The translations under genes and the position numbers were made by a program. DNA of 64,000 nucleotides from Flavobacterium sandaracinum (lineage in GTDB: Bacteria; Bacteroidota; Bacteroidia; Flavobacteriales; Flavobacteriaceae), in contig NZ_SMFN01000010.1 in NCBI RefSeq assembly GCF_004349135.1, positions 1-64,000 on the forward strand, read 5' to 3'. Numbering within the stretch: position 1 is the first letter of the stretch; the number at the start of each line of letters is the position of its first letter. Of the stretch, positions 19,748 to 27,876 are shown piece by piece. Under the pieces are notes generated by a model. That model was given only the letters and a program-made list of their open reading frames with translations, was not told the DNA's origin and made no database searches.

Positions 19748-20525
19748 CTTTTTAAAACCTGATACGAAAGTATCGGGTTTTTTTGTGGATTATTGTGGCG
19801 AGAAGTTTATCCCGAATTTATTTCGGGAAGCCCAAGAGCCGGAGCTTTTTAAAACCTGATACGAAAGTATCGGGTTTTTTTGTGGATTATTGTCGCGAGA
19901 AGTTTATCCCGAATTTATTTCGGGAAGCCCGAGAGCCGGAGCTTTTTAAAACCTGATACGGAAGTATCGTGTTTTTTTTGTGGATTATTGTCGCGAGAAG
20001 TTTATCCCGAATTTATTTCGGGAAGCCCAAGAGCGGGAGCTTTTTAAAACCTGATACGAAAGTATCGGGTTTTTTTGTGGATTATTGTCGCGAGAAGTTT
20101 ATCCCGAATTTATTTCGGGAAGCCCAAGAGCCGGAGCTTTTTAAAACCTGATACGAAAGTATCGGTTTTTTTTGTGGATTATTGTGGTGAGAAGTTTATC
20201 CCGAATTTATTTCGGGAAGCCCAAGAGCCGGAGCTTTTTAAAACCTGATACGAAAGTATCGGGTTTTTTTGTGGACTATTGTGGCGAGAAGTTTATCCCG
20301 AATTTATTTCGGGAAGCCCAAGAGAGGGAGCTTTTTAAAACCTGATACGAAAGTATCGGGTTTTTTTGTGGATTATTGTCGCGAGAAGTTTATCCCGAAT
20401 TTATTTCGGGAAGCCCAAGAGCCGGAGCTTTTTAAAACCTGATACGAAAGTATCGGGTTTTTTTGTGGACTATTGTGGCGAGAAGTTTATCCCGAAATTA
20501 TTTCGGGAAGCCCAAGAGCCGGAGC
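19744..20525 (+). repeat. Eight 97-bp tandem repeats of tRNA 3' end plus terminator
   Basis: The anchor GGAGCTTTTT occurs at 19744 (end of the tRNA itself), 19841, 19938, 20036, 20133, 20230, 20327, 20424 and 20521, so the period is 97 bp, once 98. Each unit has AGCCCAAGAG-GGAGC copied from the tRNA 3' end. A Rho-independent terminator follows (CCTGATAC-GAAA-GTATCGGG then seven T), and then a hairpin TCCCGAA-TTTAT-TTCGGGA. Units differ by only a few bases; the unit at 20327 has the exact tRNA spelling AGAGAGGGAGC. Open frames in the array are accidental. Confidence 0.95.
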
Positions 20526-20533
20526 TTTTTTAA

Positions 20534-20563
20534 AAGACTTTACAGTGATGTAAGGTCTTTTTT
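20534..20563 (+). terminator. Terminator closing the tRNA-Asn repeat array
   Basis: The stem AAGACTTTAC/GTAAGGTCTT with loop AGTGAT is followed by a T-run. It differs from the repeated terminator and marks the end of the array. Confidence 0.75.
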
Positions 20564-20660
20564 GTTTTAAGGCGGTAGTGAAAGCAGGACTTCACGGTGG
20601 TTCAGTAGAGAAGAGAAAATTTTTGAGTTCTGCCAACTTGACAACTTATTTTGCAAAAAA

Positions 20661-20703
20661 AGGTTCCCATAGAGGTTCCCATTTAAAATCTCGAGGTTCC
20701 CAT
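20661..20703 (+). repeat. Three direct repeats AGGTTCCCAT, possible integrase arm sites
   Basis: AGGTTCCCAT occurs at 20661, 20673 and 20694; the last two are extended by TTAAAAT. They lie about 50-95 bp upstream of a truncated integrase gene whose surviving part is the arm-type DNA-binding domain. Short direct repeats of this kind near int are often arm-type binding sites. That use is inferred. Confidence 0.35.
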
Positions 20704-20755
20704 TTAAAATTCCGAATTGTTATGCCAATTGTTTAACTCAAAATCAATTGGAAAC

Positions 20756-21160
20756 ATGCACCAAGAAAAAACTACAATTCTATTTGTAATCAGTCCGACT
20801 AAAATCAATCAAAAGGGATTATGCCCTCTTAATTGTAGAATCACTCTCAACAAAGAACGCAAACAATTTACTACAGGGCTTTTTGTAAACCCAAACTATT
20901 GGGAAAATAAACTTCAAAAGGTCAACAGTCGAGATGCTAACTACAAATTTATTAATGCTCAAATTGAGCAAATTCAAATCAAGATAAATAACATTGCTTT
21001 GGTACTCCAACTTCAAGATGAAAATTGTACTCTTGATAATATCTACAATAAATACATCGGAGTAGAAATCAAAAAGAAGGAATTTGTACTTTCCTACTAC
21101 AAACAGTATCTAGCCAGAATCAATAAATTGGTAGGACTAGAGTTAAAAGATAGTATCTAG
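20756..21160 (+). pseudogene. Truncated tyrosine recombinase/integrase, N-terminal part only
   Basis: The start MHQEKTTILFVISPTK is used; an upstream ATG adds 13 residues. The 134 residues match the N-terminal arm-binding domain of Bacteroidetes tyrosine integrases: KGLCPLNCRITLNKERKQFTTGLFVNPNYW, followed by a helical stretch with NAQIEQIQIKINNI and then the beginning of the core-binding domain. The catalytic domain with its Arg-His-Arg-Tyr set is missing, and none of the three frames after 21160 restores it. It lies next to tRNA-Asn, a usual integration target, and is probably the remnant of an integrated element. Confidence 0.75.
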
Positions 21161-21549
21161 GGGAATTGGGTAAGTTATTCGAAGAAGTAACTAAAATTTA
21201 ATTCTTTAGTTTATTTGTATAACATACCCGTTAGTTAGAATTAGTTTTTGATGGTAATTCTTCGTCAGTTCGAATATTTTTCGATAGAAAAATGTATCGA
21301 GAACAAGAAAAATTTCATTAAAAACGGTTTTCGATACACGTTAATTCGAGTAGCGGAGCGTATCGAGAATTTTTGTTCCGTTTTACTTCACAAAAAACAC
21401 TCGAACAGACGCTTTGAATAATTGCATCCAACAGGTTTCTTTAGTTTATTTGTTTAACCTATACTATTTTAAATAAGATTTTTAAAATAGTACTGTTTGA
21501 TAAGGAAATAGATGCTTTTTTGCTGTCTTTCACGAACTAATTAAATAAC
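21161..21549. other. Degenerate mobile-element remains between integrase and transposase fragments
   Basis: No gene was found. A 17-bp direct repeat TTCTTTAGTTTATTTGT occurs at 21202-21218 and 21437-21453. Between the copies are palindromic pieces of the form TCGATAC...GTATCGA (about 21332-21368) and a second TTCGA-rich hairpin near 21270-21300. Such hairpins are typical of REP sequences that accompany IS200-like transposases. Confidence 0.45.
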
Positions 21550-21756
21550 CTATTTTGTACTATCAATTTCTTCAGTTTCTTTGATGAAAACAAGAATGTG
21601 AAAATGATTTTTCATTAAACACCAAGCGTAAGTTTCTGCCATCGGTTCAATGTATTTCTAGTATCACCTCAAAAAATGTTTACAGTTCTCATTGCCTCTA
21701 TTATATATAGGATAGTATTTACCGTTCTCAAGAGGAATTGGATTTATATTGTTTAA
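21550..21756 (-). pseudogene. Degenerate REP-associated IS200-like transposase
   Basis: Conceptual translation of the minus strand gives NNINPIPLENGKYYPIYNRG and, after in-frame stops and a deletion, KYIEPMAETYAWCLMKNHFH followed by ILVFIKE. These are the N-terminal YHIYNRGN motif and the metal-binding HFH motif region of Y1 (HUH) transposases of the REP-associated type, which are frequent in Flavobacterium. Much of the middle, and the catalytic tyrosine region, are gone, so the element is dead. Confidence 0.75.
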
Positions 21757-21823
21757 TAACGTATTTCCTTTTAATGCTTCTAGCCTTCAAAAGCCCGGAA
21801 GGTTTGTAGATGTACCGAATTTT

Positions 21824-22480
21824 CTAATTCTTCAAATCCTTAATTACTTTAAAGGCCACATCCACTTGTTCTTCACTCACTAAAATAGTAAACTCGTTTG
21901 AAGTCGAAATTACTTCATTGATAATAATTCCTTCCCAAGCAAGACGCTGGAAAATAAAATAGTAAATCCCAGGAACGACAATATTTTCTTTAGGTAATTT
22001 TACCGTAATCGAAGCAAGATTATCTAGTTTTTGAATCAATTTTTCAGTGGCAAAATGCTTGTCCACTAAGTGATTGATACTGTTACTAACTACAATATTA
22101 GTTTCATTTACACCTCTGGATGAAGTGTAAAAAATATCAGGTAACGTATTGATATCTGTAATTAAATCCGCTTGTTTATTCAAAACGGTGTCGGATGCAG
22201 CAAAAGTATAATCCGTCAAGGCAGAACGAACGGTGATTTCCCCGATGTTTTTGATGACTTTATTGATCTTGTGGTTTAATCTGAAATCCAGTTCTTCTGT
22301 TAGTCTTTTTAAAGCCATAACAACAGCTCCTTGTTTTACTTCCTTACCAAATTCACTTTCTAATTCGGTCATTATATTTCTGGATAATGAGGTCAAGTTA
22401 ATGATGCCTAATGATAATGCATTCAGCAAAAAAGGTTTTGTTTTGATGTAGTTTTCAACAATAGAAGAAACAGTTTTCAT
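21824..22480 (-). CDS. ACT-like domain protein with N-terminal helical region
   Basis: The protein has 218 residues and no signal peptide. Residues about 1-65 are helical and could form a winged-helix-like unit (ALSLGIINLTSLSRNIMTELE, GAVVMALKRL). The C-terminal part, about 145-218, resembles the ACT domains of aspartate kinases (VPGIYYFIFQRLAWEGIIINEVISTSNEFTILV), which bind small ligands such as amino acids. Relatives in Flavobacterium are often labelled aspartate kinase, but there is no kinase domain here. A ligand-responsive regulator is a reasonable guess. It has a strong promoter (22536-22565). Confidence 0.7.
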   Translation of the reverse strand: MKTVSSIVENYIKTKPFLLNALSLGIINLTSLSRNIMTELESEFGKEVKQGAVVMALKRLTEELDFRLNHKINKVIKNIGEITVRSALTDYTFAASDTVLNKQADLITDINTLPDIFYTSSRGVNETNIVVSNSINHLVDKHFATEKLIQKLDNLASITVKLPKENIVVPGIYYFIFQRLAWEGIIINEVISTSNEFTILVSEEQVDVAFKVIKDLKN

Positions 22481-22535
22481 AATTTAATTTTTTATTGGTT
22501 GTTATTGTACGCGTAGTTAGTGTGTAAATAGGACG

Positions 22536-22565
22536 CAAATATAAATAAAAAACAATTTGTTACAA
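22536..22565 (-). promoter_or_regulatory. Promoter of the ACT-domain gene
   Basis: On the minus strand TTG (22563-22565), a 19-bp spacer and TATATTTG (22536-22543) form an exact Bacteroidetes-type promoter, 56 bp before the start codon. Confidence 0.75.
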
Positions 22566-22587
22566 ATATAACATCAATAAAAAACAA

Positions 22588-22947
22588 TTAAAAGTGATAA
22601 AACGCATCGATAAGATGCTCAATTACAAAAGATTTCTCTTCTTTATGGATCGCAATAATGTCAAAACGGACTTCAATATCTAAATCTCTTTCGTTGACAA
22701 ACGCATCAACGGCCTTCACAAGAAGCTGGATTTTTTTTGGTTTTACAAAATCTTGCGGTAAGCCAAATTCTAATGAAGAACGGGTTTTGACTTCAACTAT
22801 AGCAAGTGTGTTTTCTTTTCGCGCGATAATGTCTATTTCGGCTTTTTGGAAGGTCCAGTTGGTTTGCAAAATAGTATAGCCGTCTTTCCGTAGAAATTCA
22901 ACTGCCATTTCTTCTCCTAATTTTCCAAGTTCGTTGTGTTCCGCCAT
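22588..22947 (-). CDS. YraN family (UPF0102) nuclease-like protein
   Basis: The 119-residue protein carries the YraN signature: LGKLGEEMAVEFLRKDGYTI, then EIDIIARKENTLAIVEVKTRS, with the nuclease-fold residues Glu, Asp and the ExK motif (EVKTRS), and the late QDFVKPKKIQLL segment. The fold is of the restriction-endonuclease/Holliday-junction-resolvase type. The physiological role is unclear in most bacteria. Length is typical. It lies between the ACT-domain gene and the LD-carboxypeptidase gene on the same strand. Confidence 0.93.
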   Translation of the reverse strand: MAEHNELGKLGEEMAVEFLRKDGYTILQTNWTFQKAEIDIIARKENTLAIVEVKTRSSLEFGLPQDFVKPKKIQLLVKAVDAFVNERDLDIEVRFDIIAIHKEEKSFVIEHLIDAFYHF

Positions 22948-23074
22948 AAAAAAGTTTTCAGTCGCAGTATTCAGTTAATAAACCTATGAAATTAATTCCT
23001 ACAATTCAGAACGATAATTTATAATCAAAAATCCAAAACGATATTCAGTAGTACAAACAATTATCCTGAGTCTA

Positions 23075-23124
23075 TTTCCGTTTAGTCTCTCCCTCCTTCG
23101 GAGGGAGCCGGAGGGAGGATTTTT
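23075..23124 (-). terminator. GC-rich hairpin after the LD-carboxypeptidase gene
   Basis: Repeated CCCTCC/GGAGGG blocks (CTCCCTCCTTCGGAGGGAG plus a second GGAGGGAGG) can form alternative stems. On the minus strand the hairpin directly follows the stop codon of the S66 peptidase gene. It resembles the CCC/GGG-rich block at 37980-38010. Confidence 0.5.
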
Positions 23125-24126
23125 TTACTCAAAAACCAGCGTACTACATTTTTCATTGACATTGATAGTCACATTATTTCCTAAAATCAAAGCTCTGTTG
23201 TCTTGAATATGTCCTGCAGGAAAATTGTACAGGATAGGAATATTGTATTTTTTGGTAACATCTTCAATGATTTCAATGGCATTTTTTCCCCACGGAATAT
23301 CATTATCTTTCATTTTTGTCATGGAACCCACAACAATTCCTTTGATACTTTCTAGACAACCATTTCGTTTTAAATTCATCATCATGCGGTCAATATGATA
23401 CAAATATTCGTCTAAATCTTCTATAAACAAGATTTTATCAGAGCAATCAATTGCTGATGGAGAACCAAACAAACTATACAGAATAGATAAATTCCCACCC
23501 ACTAATTCTCCGGTAGCTTTACCCATTTTGTTTTTTGTAAAAGGAGCAACAGTATAGGATATTTTTTCGCCAAATAGAGCTAGTCGCAGTGTTTCGATAG
23601 CTTGAGGTGTGGCTCGTGGAGCTGTTATTGGCATAATACCATGAATAGATTTAAAACCCATGGTATTTAAATGATTGTGTAAAACGGTTACATCACTGAA
23701 ACCAACAATCCATTTCGGATTTTTTTTGAACGCAGTAAAATCCAATAAATCAATCATTCGTACAGTTCCGTATCCACCTTTTACGCACCAGATGGCTTTG
23801 ATATTTGGATTGTCCAATTGCTGCTGAAAATCGGCGGCACGCTGTTCGTCAGTTCCTGCCAGTTGATTGTTGTCTAAACCTATTGTACTGCCAATGACTA
23901 CTTCTAAACCCCAACTTTTCAATAAAGCAATAGCAGGTTTTAAGTTGTCATCTGTGTTTTTTCTGGCTGTTGCCAAAATTGCTACGGTATCTCCTTTTTG
24001 TAAATTGGGCGGTGTAATCATGTTGTATTGGGCTTGACTGTTGAAAGATTGTAAAACAAAAATAAGCAATAGAAATTGATATAATATAGGTCGGCGAGGT
24101 GTAAAAGTAAATCGGTTTTTGATCAT
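23125..24126 (-). CDS. LD-carboxypeptidase, S66 family
   Basis: The chosen start MIKNRFTFTPRR gives a hydrophobic export signal (about 13-33). A longer frame adds 82 residues, but a TATCTTTG promoter element (24181-24188) lies inside it. The enzyme removes the terminal D-alanine from tetrapeptide stems during murein recycling. The S66 triad is complete: S144 in GFSDVT, E236 in LFIEDLDE and H306 in PAGHIQDN. The GGYGTVR loop is the Bacteroidetes form. Most LdcA enzymes are cytoplasmic, so the signal suggests a periplasmic version. Confidence 0.9.
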   Translation of the reverse strand: MIKNRFTFTPRRPILYQFLLLIFVLQSFNSQAQYNMITPPNLQKGDTVAILATARKNTDDNLKPAIALLKSWGLEVVIGSTIGLDNNQLAGTDEQRAADFQQQLDNPNIKAIWCVKGGYGTVRMIDLLDFTAFKKNPKWIVGFSDVTVLHNHLNTMGFKSIHGIMPITAPRATPQAIETLRLALFGEKISYTVAPFTKNKMGKATGELVGGNLSILYSLFGSPSAIDCSDKILFIEDLDEYLYHIDRMMMNLKRNGCLESIKGIVVGSMTKMKDNDIPWGKNAIEIIEDVTKKYNIPILYNFPAGHIQDNRALILGNNVTINVNEKCSTLVFE

Positions 24127-24180
24127 GCTTGAATGCTTTTCTGAAAAAATTCTAGAGGGAATGTGTTTAAATGATAAAAA

Positions 24181-24188
24181 CAAAGATA
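24181..24188 (-). promoter_or_regulatory. TAnnTTTG promoter element of the LD-carboxypeptidase gene
   Basis: The minus strand reads TATCTTTG 55 bp upstream of the chosen start. The -33 TTG is not evident. The position argues against the longer reading frame. Confidence 0.5.
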
Positions 24189-24289
24189 GACAATTAGAAA
24201 ATAATTCTAAGTTCAGGTTCAAATGACTATTTTTACAATAACCAGATTCAAAGAGGAATCTAATCACCGACTGGAAATAAATAATATTT

Positions 24290-25402
24290 ATGAGAATTAC
24301 GCATTGGATTCCTATTCTTTTTTTATTTTTTCCAACACCAAAATCTAATGCACAACAGAAAAAATACGTCATTCATACCGTTGCATTTTACAATTTCGAA
24401 AACCTTTTTGATACGATAAATGATCCAGATACTTTTGATGAAGAATGGACGCCAACAGGTTTGCAGCGCTGGACATTTGATAAATACGAAAAGAAATTAA
24501 CCAACTTAGCCCGCGTTTTATCGGAGATAGGTTCTGCTGAAAATACCGATTCACCCACATTTATTGGCGGTTGCGAAATAGAAAACAGAGGCGTTTTAGA
24601 AGATTTAGTCAAGCAACCCAAACTAATCGAGAAAGACTACGGAATCATCCATTTTGATTCGCCAGACAAAAGAGGAATCGATGTGGCGTTGTTGTACCAG
24701 AAAAAGAAATTCCAGCCCACGAGTTACAATAATATCCCGTTGTACATTTATAAAGAAGGAACTGTTACGCAGGAAAGTTCTAAAGCCAGTTCAGATGAAA
24801 AAACAGATGACGAATTGCAAATCAGCACCAAAAATTATCGGGTTTATACACGAGATCAGCTTTTAGTCACGGGATTTCTCGATGGTGAGGAAATCAATAT
24901 CATCGTCAATCATTGGCCGTCGCGTTCTGGCGGCGAGAAAAAATCTAGTCCGTTCCGCGAAGCAGCCGGCGCTTTAAACCGAAAAATAATTGATTCGCTA
25001 CAACGTAATAATCCAAATGCAAAAGTGATTACTATGGGTGATCTGAATGATGGACCGTATAATAAAAGTGTCAAATTTGGGCTTGGCGCCAAAGCAAAAA
25101 AAGCGGAGGTTCAGCCATTTGGAATTTACAATCCATTCGAAGAAATGGCCAAAAAAGGATTTGGAACCATTGCATTTCGGGATGCATGGGATGTTTTTGA
25201 CCAAATAATGGTTTCCGAAACCTTACTGCAATCCGACTATTCAAGTTTTAAATATTGGAAAGCGGGAATTTATAACAAGTCATTTTTGATACAAACGAGC
25301 GGACAATACAAAGGCTATCCATTAAGGCATTCCACCACCGAAATAGGATTTAGTGATCATTTTCCCGTCTATATTTATTTGATTAAAGAAAAACGAAACT
25401 AA
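24290..25402 (+). CDS. Secreted endonuclease/exonuclease/phosphatase family protein
   Basis: The 370-residue protein has a signal peptide (1-21, LFLFFPTPKSNAQ). It has the EEP fold motifs: AFYNFENLFDT, GGCEIENRGVL with the metal-binding Glu, RGIDVALLY, NHWPSRSGG with catalytic His, TMGDLNDGP with Asp-Asn, and a terminal FSDHFPVY with the second catalytic His. The active site is therefore intact, and the protein should act on phosphodiesters outside the cytoplasm as a nuclease or phosphatase. It is divergent from the LD-carboxypeptidase gene with a 163-bp gap. Confidence 0.9.
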   Translation: MRITHWIPILFLFFPTPKSNAQQKKYVIHTVAFYNFENLFDTINDPDTFDEEWTPTGLQRWTFDKYEKKLTNLARVLSEIGSAENTDSPTFIGGCEIENRGVLEDLVKQPKLIEKDYGIIHFDSPDKRGIDVALLYQKKKFQPTSYNNIPLYIYKEGTVTQESSKASSDEKTDDELQISTKNYRVYTRDQLLVTGFLDGEEINIIVNHWPSRSGGEKKSSPFREAAGALNRKIIDSLQRNNPNAKVITMGDLNDGPYNKSVKFGLGAKAKKAEVQPFGIYNPFEEMAKKGFGTIAFRDAWDVFDQIMVSETLLQSDYSSFKYWKAGIYNKSFLIQTSGQYKGYPLRHSTTEIGFSDHFPVYIYLIKEKRN

Positions 25403-25491
25403 AGTGCCAGTGCTTTTAGGAGAATTTAGTAGGTTCTATAATTTAAAATGTTAGTACCTTAGTACCTTATAAACTTTGAACTTCAGAAAAA

Positions 25492-26031
25492 ATGGCAATT
25501 GCAAAACCTTTTAACCTTAATAAATGGATTGACGAAAACCGTCATCTGCTCAAACCGCCCGTTGGCAACAAAAATTTATACACAGAATCTGGGGATTATA
25601 TCGTGATGGTTGTTGCCGGTCCAAACGCTAGGAAAGACTATCATTACAACGAAACCGAAGAGTTGTTTTACCAATTGGAAGGCTCCATAAAAGTAATCAT
25701 TCAAGATGAGGGTGTGAGAAAAGAAATGGAATTGCATGCTGGCGATATGTACCTTCATCCCGCCAAAACGCCACATTCACCAGTGCGTTCCGAAGGTTCA
25801 ATAGGACTTGTAATCGAACGGAAAAGAGCCGGAAAAGGATTTACGGACGGATTGCTTTGGTTTTGCGATACTTGTAATAATAAATTACATGAAGTCTATT
25901 TTGAACTGCATGATATCGAGAAAGATTTTCTACCTCATTTCGAACATTTCTATAGTTCTGAACACTTGAGAACCTGTGAAAAATGTGGAACTATAATGGA
26001 AACGGACCCTAGATTTGTTTCCACAAAATAA
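25492..26031 (+). CDS. 3-hydroxyanthranilate 3,4-dioxygenase
   Basis: This enzyme of tryptophan catabolism by the kynurenine route opens the ring of 3-hydroxyanthranilate with O2, giving the precursor of quinolinate. The 179-residue cupin keeps the iron ligands H51, E57 and H95 and the substrate arginines R47 and R99. It also has the rubredoxin-like Cys4 site C125/C128/C162/C165 typical of the bacterial short form (genes usually called nbaC or haaO). Other kynurenine genes are not visible here. The hairpin element A follows 27 bp after the stop. Confidence 0.96.
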   Translation: MAIAKPFNLNKWIDENRHLLKPPVGNKNLYTESGDYIVMVVAGPNARKDYHYNETEELFYQLEGSIKVIIQDEGVRKEMELHAGDMYLHPAKTPHSPVRSEGSIGLVIERKRAGKGFTDGLLWFCDTCNNKLHEVYFELHDIEKDFLPHFEHFYSSEHLRTCEKCGTIMETDPRFVSTK

Positions 26032-26058
26032 TTCAAGGTTGAATTTGTATTGGTTTTA

Positions 26059-26142
26059 GGAGCTATTCCCGCTATCCGTTCTATCTTTTGTGGTCTCGTA
26101 AAAAAACGAGACCACAAAAGGATGCCACTTCTATCGGGGCTA
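26059..26142 (+). repeat. 3' hairpin element, copy A
   Basis: The element runs from GGAGCTATTCCCGCTATCCG to CTTCTATCGGGGCTA. Its centre is a perfect stem CTTTTGTGGTCTCGT/ACGAGACCACAAAAG. It begins 27 bp after the stop of the dioxygenase gene in sense orientation and may serve as its terminator or stable 3' end. Confidence 0.75.
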
Positions 26143-26169
26143 AAAAGCATAAAATAAAAGTAGCGATGT

Positions 26170-26198
26170 TTGTTTTTCACGTTAAATCAATATATTTG
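26170..26198 (+). promoter_or_regulatory. Promoter of the ALDH7 gene
   Basis: TTG (26170-26172), an 18-bp spacer and TATATTTG (26191-26198) lie 36 bp upstream of the start codon. Confidence 0.7.
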
Positions 26199-26234
26199 TA
26201 AAAAAATATAACAATTTTTAATAAAAAAGTTACA

Positions 26235-27782
26235 ATGATAACAATAGCAGATCAATTCGGAATAAAAGATGCCCTTAAGCAATTAGGGATTGAAGCCATA
26301 AATGAAGGAACATCAACTGGAGCAGCTAATTTTGCCAACGGAAAAATCATCGAAAGTTATTCACCAGCAGATGGGACTTTAATTGGAAAAGTAAAAACGT
26401 CTTCTAAAGAGGATTATGAAAAAGCGATGCAAAAAGCGTCAGAAGCTTTCCTAGAATGGCGCATGGTTCCAGCTCCTAAAAGAGGTGATATCGTACGTCA
26501 AATGGGAGATGAATTAAGAAAATTCAAAGAGCCTCTTGGAAAATTGGTTTCGTATGAAATGGGAAAAAGTCTTCAAGAAGGATATGGTGAAGTTCAGGAA
26601 ATGATTGATATCTGTGATTTTGCAGTGGGTTTATCCCGTCAATTGTATGGATTAACCATGCATTCTGAAAGACCTTTGCACAGAATGTATGAGCAATACC
26701 ATCCAATAGGAACAGTTGGAATTATTTCGGCTTTTAACTTTCCAGTAGCGGTTTGGAGTTGGAACGCCATGATTGCATGGGTTTGTGGTGATGTTGCGAT
26801 TTGGAAACCAAGTTCAAAAGTACCTTTATGTGGAATTGCTTGCCAGAATATTATCAAAACAGTTTTAAAAAGAAATAATGTTCCTGAAGGAGTGAGTTGC
26901 TTAGTAACAGGAAACGAATCAGGGGACTTAATCAATAACGACAAAAGAATCTCATTGGTTTCTTTTACAGGATCAACAAGAATAGGACGTCACGTTTCAA
27001 AAACCGTTGCAGAACGTTTTGGAAACACCATCCTTGAACTAGGAGGCAACAATGCGATCATCGTTTCGGAACATGCGGATATCAGTATGGTATTGGTTGG
27101 AGCTGTTTTTGGAGCAGTTGGAACAGCGGGACAACGGTGTACATCAACCAGACGTTTAATCATTCACGAAAGTGTCTATGACAAAACCATCAGCGTGTTG
27201 AAAAATGCGTATGGTCAACTGCAAATTGGAAATCCATTGGACGAAAACAACCATGTTGGACCGCTTATCGATAAAGGAGCTGTTCAGGATTATTTGAATG
27301 CGATTGAAAGTGCTAAAAAAGAAGGCGGAAAAATAATCGTTGAAGGTGGTTTGATGGAAGGTGCTGGATATGAAAGCGGTTGTTATGTAAAGCCTTGTAT
27401 CATTGAAGCTGAGAATCACTTAGAGATTGTTCAAACAGAAACTTTTGCCCCAATTTTATATGTAATGAAATACAATACAATTGAAGAAGCGATTGCATTG
27501 CAAAACGGAGTTCCACAAGGACTTTCTTCTTCTATTTTTACAAACAGCATGAGAGAAATGGAATTGTTCCTTTCTCAATCGGGTTCTGATTGTGGAATTG
27601 CCAATGTAAATATTGGAACTTCTGGAGCAGAAATTGGTGGCGCTTTTGGCGGTGAAAAAGAAACGGGTGGTGGACGTGAATCTGGTTCAGATGCTTGGAA
27701 AGCCTATATGAGAAGACAAACCAATACGATCAATTATGGAACCCAATTGCCATTGGCACAAGGAATCAAATTTGATTTGTAG
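26235..27782 (+). CDS. Aldehyde dehydrogenase, ALDH7 (antiquitin-like; alpha-aminoadipic semialdehyde/P6C dehydrogenase)
   Basis: This is a 515-residue cytosolic NAD-dependent dehydrogenase. Catalytic C302 (AGQRCTST) and general base E268 (LELGGNNA) are present, as is the NAD-binding FTGSTRIG loop. The C-terminal segment GGAFGGEKETGGGRESGSDAWKAY and YMRRQTNTINY are the marks of ALDH7/antiquitin, which oxidises alpha-aminoadipic semialdehyde (in equilibrium with piperideine-6-carboxylate) in lysine breakdown. It has its own promoter and terminator, so it is a single-gene unit. Confidence 0.92.
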   Translation: MITIADQFGIKDALKQLGIEAINEGTSTGAANFANGKIIESYSPADGTLIGKVKTSSKEDYEKAMQKASEAFLEWRMVPAPKRGDIVRQMGDELRKFKEPLGKLVSYEMGKSLQEGYGEVQEMIDICDFAVGLSRQLYGLTMHSERPLHRMYEQYHPIGTVGIISAFNFPVAVWSWNAMIAWVCGDVAIWKPSSKVPLCGIACQNIIKTVLKRNNVPEGVSCLVTGNESGDLINNDKRISLVSFTGSTRIGRHVSKTVAERFGNTILELGGNNAIIVSEHADISMVLVGAVFGAVGTAGQRCTSTRRLIIHESVYDKTISVLKNAYGQLQIGNPLDENNHVGPLIDKGAVQDYLNAIESAKKEGGKIIVEGGLMEGAGYESGCYVKPCIIEAENHLEIVQTETFAPILYVMKYNTIEEAIALQNGVPQGLSSSIFTNSMREMELFLSQSGSDCGIANVNIGTSGAEIGGAFGGEKETGGGRESGSDAWKAYMRRQTNTINYGTQLPLAQGIKFDL

Positions 27783-27801
27783 AACTAAAATATAATAAAC
27801 T

Positions 27802-27839
27802 AAAAAAGGCAATTTGAAATATTCAAATTGCCTTTTTTT
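27802..27839. terminator. Bidirectional terminator between ALDH7 and outer-membrane protein genes
   Basis: A perfect stem AAAAAAGGCAATTTGAA/TTCAAATTGCCTTTTTT around ATAT serves both convergent genes. Confidence 0.9.
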
Positions 27840-27876
27840 AGTTCAAATTACTTCAAAAATTGTTGTGAAAAGTATT

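Noticed and set aside
19969..20151. Plus-strand frame in the tRNA-Asn repeat array
   Set aside because: It is only two repeats read in frame by chance; most units do not keep it open.
19744..20525. CRISPR array reading of the 97-bp repeats
   Set aside because: There are no variable spacers: the whole 97-bp unit repeats, each has a terminator, and no cas gene is near.
23125..24126. Apparent loss of the catalytic serine in the S66 peptidase (GGYGTVR where E. coli has GGYGASR)
   Set aside because: Counting along E. coli LdcA places the nucleophile Ser106 in the later GHSDFT motif; the present protein has S144 in GFSDVT together with E236 and H306, so the triad is intact.
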